DNA from: an uncultured bacterium
GTDB lineage: Bacteria; Bacteroidota; Bacteroidia; Bacteroidales; CAIWKO01
Assembly: GCA_903916135.1 (NCBI GenBank)
Contig: CAIWVT010000436.1
Span: 1-18,247, forward strand
Direction of reading: 5' to 3'
DNA length: 18,247 nucleotides
Position 1 is the first letter of the stretch, and each line of letters opens with the position of its first letter. A model generated the notes under the pieces. It worked only from the letters and a program-made list of their open reading frames with translations. It had not been told where the DNA came from and made no database searches. A program made the position numbers and the translations under genes. Positions 15,475 through 18,247 of this stretch are shown piece by piece.

Positions 15475-15539
15475 AACATTCTTATCAAATCTAAAAACTA
15501 AAGTTTGTTAACAATATTTTTTTCGCCTTATAGACACTT

Positions 15540-15650
15540 AATATAACCTCAATGAATTACGAATCTCCGAATTACGAATGCCGCCATAAATCTCTGTGTA
15601 ACTCATAATCTCTGTGCATCTCTGTGTAACTAAAAAAACACAAAGACACA
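15540..15650. repeat. Low-complexity intergenic repeat (CTCTGTG and GAATTACGAAT words)
   Basis: Contains GAATTACGAATCTCCGAAT followed by another ACGAAT, then three ATCTCTGTG words (two of them ATCTCTGTGTAACT), then ACACAAAGACACAACG. The words match the families at 58-155 and 1974-2305. No gene is visible between 15475 and 15661. Confidence 0.55.
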
Positions 15651-15661
15651 ACGAACTCTCT

Positions 15662-15892
15662 TTACGGCGTCGTTTGTTTTTCTGTTTGCGGCGATGTTTG
15701 TGGGCGCGGCGCAAAGGCAAAATCCACACTTGTTATATAATACAAGATGGCAAAACACATCAAAACCAGGAAAACCCAAAATATCCATGAATGATGTATG
15801 CGTTTCCATCTCCATGCTCCTTTGTTCAGATGATGACCCGTGAAGTGATCCTGCCAGTCTTGACGAGGTTGTTCTTGTCCGTTTATGTTCAT
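15662..15892 (-). CDS. Small single-pass membrane protein of unknown function
   Basis: The 76-residue product has a hydrophilic, His/Trp-rich N-terminal part (QDWQDHFTGHHLNKGAWRW, about 11-29). One clear membrane segment follows (about 34-54, SWIFWVFLVLMCFAILYYI), then a short polar tail. I do not recognise the family. An AAAGGAG ribosome-binding sequence sits eight bases before the ATG, which is unusually strong for this window and supports the start. A near-consensus -7 element (CACCTTTG, 15947-15954, one mismatch) lies about 55 bases upstream. A longer overlapping frame (15630-16025) shows no protein-like pattern and is rejected. Confidence 0.65.
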   Translation of the reverse strand: MNINGQEQPRQDWQDHFTGHHLNKGAWRWKRIHHSWIFWVFLVLMCFAILYYITSVDFAFAPRPQTSPQTEKQTTP

Positions 15893-15946
15893 TGCTTTTT
15901 CTCCTTTGAAGTTTAATTTCTAATTTAATACATATATTATCAAGTG

Positions 15947-15954
15947 CAAAGGTG
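15947..15954 (-). promoter_or_regulatory. Near-consensus -7 element (CACCTTTG)
   Basis: Matches TAnnTTTG at all fixed positions but the first base. It would give a leader of about 50 nt for the small membrane protein gene. No -33 TTG is evident. Confidence 0.3.
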
Positions 15955-16011
15955 CGACGTTTTGCTGTATTAAGGTTTATATAATTCTGTAAAAAAGTTA
16001 TATGATTCACA

Positions 16012-16051
16012 CATCTGATTGGCATTGTTGTGCCAAAGTCATCAGATGACT
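16012..16051. repeat. Bulged hairpin with a competing overlapping hairpin
   Basis: CATCTGAT (16012-16019) pairs with ATCAGATG (16041-16048), and TGGCA (16020-16024) with TGCCA (16031-16035), around a TTGTTG loop and with a five-base bulge. An alternative hairpin AGTCAT-CAG-ATGACT (16037-16051) uses overlapping bases. It lies upstream of the small membrane protein promoter. The role is unknown. Confidence 0.55.
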
Positions 16052-16125
16052 AATCTGTTGTGCGACATTTTGCAACTTCTCACCCGAAACCTAAATAGTA
16101 AATAAAAACCTTCTCCCTTTCCTCC

Positions 16126-16256
16126 ACCTTAGTAGAAAAACCAACCCCCCACAAAAACCAACCTTATTACCTTCTTTTACTATCAACGTTTTTTTTATAC
16201 AATTTAATAAGGTAATAAGGTCATGGTTATCGTATGTCATTCATTTCTACTAAGGT
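16126..16256. repeat. Symmetric nested inverted repeats, two 13-bp pairs on one centre
   Basis: Outer arms ACCTTAGTAGAAA (16126-16138) and its exact complement (16244-16256). Inner arms ACCTTATTACCTT (16161-16173) and its exact complement (16209-16221). The spacers between outer and inner arms are 22 bases on both sides, so both pairs share the same centre near 16191. Outer and inner arms also resemble each other (ACCTTAkTA). The 35-base central loop has no coding potential. The stretch 15893-16392 has no gene. It holds this element, the hairpin at 16012-16051 and the terminator at 16269-16301. Confidence 0.85.
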
Positions 16257-16268
16257 TTTGTAAATTGA

Positions 16269-16301
16269 AAAAGGCTTGCCTAAGTGTGTGGCAAGCCTTT
16301 T
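16269..16301. terminator. Intrinsic terminator, usable in both directions
   Basis: AAAAGGCTTGCC (16269-16280) pairs perfectly with GGCAAGCCTTTT (16290-16301) around a nine-base loop. On the minus strand it lies 92 bases after the lipocalin-like lipoprotein stop and ends in a T run, so it should end the lipoprotein transcripts. On the plus strand it could terminate any transcript running through 16126-16256. Confidence 0.85.
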
Positions 16302-16392
16302 ATTATATAATTAACTAATGTGCAACCTTAGCCAAACTTAAATTGTTTTTCTTCTATAACCACAGACCAAAGGGGCAAAAACAAATATTATT

Positions 16393-16779
16393 TTAATAAG
16401 GCTCCCAATATGAATTACTCCAATTCCCAGTGGACGGATCAATTTCGTCATAAAGTGTAAGCACTTTATTAGTCAACTTTGCAATGGAAAATTCATATGT
16501 ATTACCATAGTCGGAAAATAATAGAAGATGACTAGCATCATCACTTAATGACCATGTGCCACCACCAGTTGGGAAAAAAGAGGCATTAGTATTATATGTG
16601 CCATCAGATGATATATTTAGACATATTGATCCACTAATAGCTATTTGTTGGCCGTTTTCTTCATATTTTATTAACTTCCAGTTTTTACCTATTTTCTTCT
16701 CTTCTTTTTTGCAACTAATAGAAAGCATTAATACTACGCCCATAATGATTAATGGGTAAATAAAGTTTTTGTTTTTCAT
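16393..16779 (-). CDS. Lipocalin-like lipoprotein
   Basis: The 128-residue product has a lipoprotein signal peptide with lipobox LSIS-C23, followed by KKEEKK. The mature part (GKNWKLIKYEENGQQI, LNISSDGTYNT, GTWSLSDDASHLLL, TYEFSIAKLTNKVLTLYDE) follows the small lipocalin-like pattern common in Bacteroidota, a beta-barrel opening with a G-x-W motif (GKNW at about 31-34). It would be anchored in the outer or inner membrane facing the periplasm or the surface. The ligand is unknown. It is the last of three lipoprotein genes in a row and is followed by a strong terminator. The region is clearly more AT-rich than the 12-15 kb block. Confidence 0.75.
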   Translation of the reverse strand: MKNKNFIYPLIIMGVVLMLSISCKKEEKKIGKNWKLIKYEENGQQIAISGSICLNISSDGTYNTNASFFPTGGGTWSLSDDASHLLLFSDYGNTYEFSIAKLTNKVLTLYDEIDPSTGNWSNSYWEPY

Positions 16780-16845
16780 AATGATTAAATTGTAAATATG
16801 AAAATTGAAAAGTTCTTAATTAAGCTTAAAATTATTGAATTCTAC

Positions 16846-17298
16846 TTATTTATTAAAGCTATTAAATGCATCTCTAGCTTTAGTTGATAGTCTACTCTTT
16901 GCTGCTAATTCTGTTTCTTTAATTATTATAACTGCATCAAGTGCATTTGGTGATTGATCTTTTGAATTTAAAGTTTTACATGTGGCTTGCCCTGAAGGGA
17001 AACTGTAGATTTTACCCTGAACTTGACCAATAGTACTTAGATTTTGATTATCAATTATTATGAAGTATCTTCTACCTTGTTCTAATGTAATTTCTGCACA
17101 CCGTCTTAGAACATACTGAGATGTTTTATCTTGTGTAGTAAAACCATTACATGAAATCCTTACTTGATATGAATCCTCTGATAATTGGGTTGATTTGTAA
17201 CCACCTGTGGCTTTAAATGGCACATATTGTGTAACACAGCTAGATAGACTAATAACCATGCTAATAAAAACAGCAATCATTAATTTATTTTTTTTCAT
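16846..17298 (-). CDS. CC0125/CC1285-family lipoprotein
   Basis: The 150-residue product has a lipoprotein signal peptide with lipobox SLSS-C21. The mature part has the pattern I associate with the CC0125/CC1285 lipoprotein family. It has FKATGGYKSTQLSEDSYQVRISCNGFTTQDKTSQYVLRRCAEITLEQGRRYFIII (about 28-82), in which a GGY-S segment, a YxVxxxGNG-like strand and an RxAExTLxxG helix lead into a beta strand. The C-terminal part (AVIIIKETELAAKSRLSTKARDAF) is partly helical. The function of the family is not known to me. The start lies 20 bases after one copy of a 32-bp repeat (17318-17349), and no TAnnTTTG element is visible, so it may be read from upstream. Confidence 0.75.
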   Translation of the reverse strand: MKKNKLMIAVFISMVISLSSCVTQYVPFKATGGYKSTQLSEDSYQVRISCNGFTTQDKTSQYVLRRCAEITLEQGRRYFIIIDNQNLSTIGQVQGKIYSFPSGQATCKTLNSKDQSPNALDAVIIIKETELAAKSRLSTKARDAFNSFNK

Positions 17299-17317
17299 AT
17301 ATTTTTTTATTCACTTT

Positions 17318-17349
17318 CCGTTTTTTAAAGTGGTCTCTGAACTCCACTT
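17318..17349. repeat. 32-bp direct repeat, copy 1
   Basis: Identical over 32 bases to 17847-17878 and in the same orientation. It contains AAGTGG and CCACTT arms around a ten-base centre. It lies 20 bases upstream of the CC0125-type lipoprotein start. Confidence 0.9.
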
Positions 17350-17410
17350 CTTATTAAATATATTTTTTCTTTTTATTTATTTTCTCAAAAACGGGATTTT
17401 GATATTTTTT

Positions 17411-17770
17411 TTACCACCTAACATTAGTGCATCCTCCTTCAGTGATTGTTACTGAAGTTACTGAATAATAATCATCATGTTCTCCCCATGGGAAACCTTG
17501 GTTACACTTCATTGTAAAATTATAGGTTCCAATAGGAAGTGAAAAACTAGCACAATGGGTGCTTACAGTTCCACATGCAGGAGAATCTTGAAGATAAGAT
17601 TCAAATGTTTTAGTCTCACCATGAATTGTGACACTAATATCACCATTTGTAAAGGTCGTCGAAAAAATGACGTTCCCAGTCTTTGCAGCAGCATTCGTAT
17701 TCTTTTTACATCCACCAATGATTAACAAAATAGACAGAGCAATACTTAAAATAAAAATTCTTTTCTTCAT
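17411..17770 (-). CDS. Small cysteine-rich lipoprotein of unknown function
   Basis: The 119-residue product has a lipoprotein signal peptide with lipobox IIGG-C21, followed by KKNTNAAAK. The mature part looks like a small beta-sandwich (NVIFSTTFTNGDISVTIHG, SFSLPIGTYNFTMKC, YYSVTSVTITEGG). It has four further cysteines (SPACG, THCAS, MKCNQ, GGCTN) that could form two disulfides. I do not recognise the family. The gene lies between two identical 32-bp repeats (17318-17349 and 17847-17878), like a cassette. It lies downstream of the RNA locus at 17893-18104, whose terminator would block read-through unless relieved. No TAnnTTTG element is seen in its own leader. Confidence 0.7.
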   Translation of the reverse strand: MKKRIFILSIALSILLIIGGCKKNTNAAAKTGNVIFSTTFTNGDISVTIHGETKTFESYLQDSPACGTVSTHCASFSLPIGTYNFTMKCNQGFPWGEHDDYYSVTSVTITEGGCTNVRW

Positions 17771-17846
17771 ACTTTTAATTTTAATTTCCTACTCTTAGGC
17801 TTTTCAGATACCGCCCCCACTTAATTAAAACCTGAGTGAGACAAGC

Positions 17847-17878
17847 CCGTTTTTTAAAGTGGTCTCTGAACTCCACTT
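17847..17878. repeat. 32-bp direct repeat, copy 2
   Basis: Identical to 17318-17349. It lies between the terminator of the structured RNA and the start of the cysteine-rich lipoprotein gene. As plus-strand RNA, AAAGTGG and CCACTTT pair and are followed by TATTATT, a weak terminator-like form. Confidence 0.9.
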
Positions 17879-17892
17879 TTATTATTTGTTAC

Positions 17893-17927
17893 AAAAAAAA
17901 ACAGCGTGGTCAAATTGCCCACGCTGT
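17893..17927 (-). terminator. Intrinsic terminator of the structured RNA
   Basis: ACAGCGTGG and CCACGCTGT (17927-17919 and 17909-17901 on the minus strand) pair perfectly around nine bases, followed by eight or more U. Its first four bases (ACAG) are also the end of the rod's closing stem, so the two stems compete at their border. Confidence 0.88.
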
Positions 17928-18104
17928 ATCTGAGGTCCGACCAAGAACCCTATCACAAGTGTAAAACAACGACCACGCTTTCGCGTGGCGTTATGCTTAC
18001 AATCCTGTGATATCATATAATTGGTCGTTTTCAGATACAGAATTCGGCTAAACGCTATTTTTTATTTTTCTTTTATTCTTTTCTTTATTTTTCCTTTTTT
18101 AATT
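17893..18104 (-). ncRNA. Probable structured non-coding RNA, rod-shaped, family unknown
   Basis: On the minus strand a rod of nested stems runs from 18040 to 17924. The pairs are CTGTATCTGA with TCAGATACAG (10 bp), CGACCAA with TTGGTCG (7), TATCACA with TGTGATA (7), TGTAA with TTACA (5), AACG with CGTT (4), and CCACGC with GCGTGG (6) closed by a GAAA tetraloop. Short internal loops separate the stems. A perfect terminator hairpin with a run of U follows at once. A -7 element at 18111-18118 predicts a start near 18104 and a length of about 210 nt with an A/G-rich unpaired 5' part. There is no open reading frame. The shape recalls 6S RNA (a long rod with internal loops), and an upstream attenuator or riboswitch for the next gene is an alternative. 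I cannot assign a family. The 5' end is estimated. Confidence 0.7.
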
Positions 18105-18110
18105 TGAGTA

Positions 18111-18142
18111 CAAATGTACAATTATTACTGTAACTTCTTCAA
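18111..18142 (-). promoter_or_regulatory. Promoter of the structured RNA: TTG, 21-base spacer, TACATTTG
   Basis: On the minus strand, TTG (18142-18140) and a perfect TAnnTTTG (18118-18111) are separated by 21 bases. This is the only site in the window where both Bacteroidota promoter elements are found at plausible spacing. The remaining upstream DNA (18143-18247) is AT-rich and shows no gene. Confidence 0.6.
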
Positions 18143-18247
18143 GTTTTTAATTTTGCATTTTTATTTTTTCATTTATAGCCAATTTATTCTTATCATAAAA
18201 ATCATACCAATCAAACAAATCAGCGGTTCAGACAATTTTCTACTCCC

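Noticed and set aside
15630..16025. Minus-strand frame of 131 codons overlapping the small membrane protein
   Set aside because: It extends across the promoter region and has no protein-like pattern. The 76-residue frame has a strong ribosome-binding site and a clean membrane segment.
17318..17878. Integron attC interpretation of the 32-bp repeats
   Set aside because: The repeat lacks the GTTRRRY/RYYYAAC cores, is shorter than usual attC sites, and no integrase is in the window.
17893..18040. tRNA, SRP RNA or tmRNA
   Set aside because: No cloverleaf, no GGAAG...GCAGC-type SRP loop and no tag-coding or tRNA-like end can be seen. The rod shape does not fit these.

Overview
The window looks like chromosomal DNA from a member of the Bacteroidota. 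Three independent signs agree. First, three secreted proteins end in type IX secretion (T9SS) sorting domains: two type A tails with a VYPNP core and one gliding-motility-associated type B tail. Second, eight well-placed perfect matches to the Bacteroidota -7 element TAnnTTTG lie upstream of genes or of an RNA locus. Third, there are lineage-typical proteins such as DUF4290, plus AT-rich intergenic DNA. I cannot assign a genus.

Left part (1-4708). A secreted seven-repeat SBBP propeller protein (minus strand) and a secreted metallophosphoesterase (plus strand) diverge across about 620 bp of repeat-rich DNA. This DNA holds TCATTNNA 8-bp arrays, ATTGTTNN units and loose CACAGAG/CTTAGTG text-like repeats. 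Next comes a tightly coupled pair on the plus strand, a 79-residue unknown and a 128-residue retropepsin-like aspartic protease. The pair is bracketed by two copies of a composite repeat (18-bp units plus a GC-rich hairpin).

Middle (4709-12297, all minus): a RecQ-family helicase, a 1334-residue T9SS type B surface protein (DUF7948, SBBP repeats, PKD, SprB repeats, CHU_C tail), a nitroreductase and a DUF4290 protein.

Right-middle (12435-15449, minus). A compact operon reads HTH protein -> BtrH-like cysteine acyltransferase -> acyl carrier protein -> PAPS-type sulfotransferase. BtrH is known to unload acyl groups from a dedicated ACP, so this looks like a small acyl-transfer and sulfation cassette. 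A promoter and palindrome between the acyltransferase and ACP genes suggest the last two genes are also separately controlled.

Right end (15540-18247). A 76-residue membrane protein is followed by very AT-rich DNA encoding three small lipoproteins, all on the minus strand. This region also holds most of the unexplained structure: a bulged hairpin, a symmetric nest of inverted repeats, a strong terminator, a 32-bp direct repeat bracketing one lipoprotein gene, and a probable structured non-coding RNA. That RNA locus (about 17893-18104, minus) has its own promoter, a roughly 117-nt rod-shaped stem with five internal loops capped by a GAAA tetraloop, and an intrinsic terminator that shares bases with the closing stem. 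It is the best candidate here for something undescribed.
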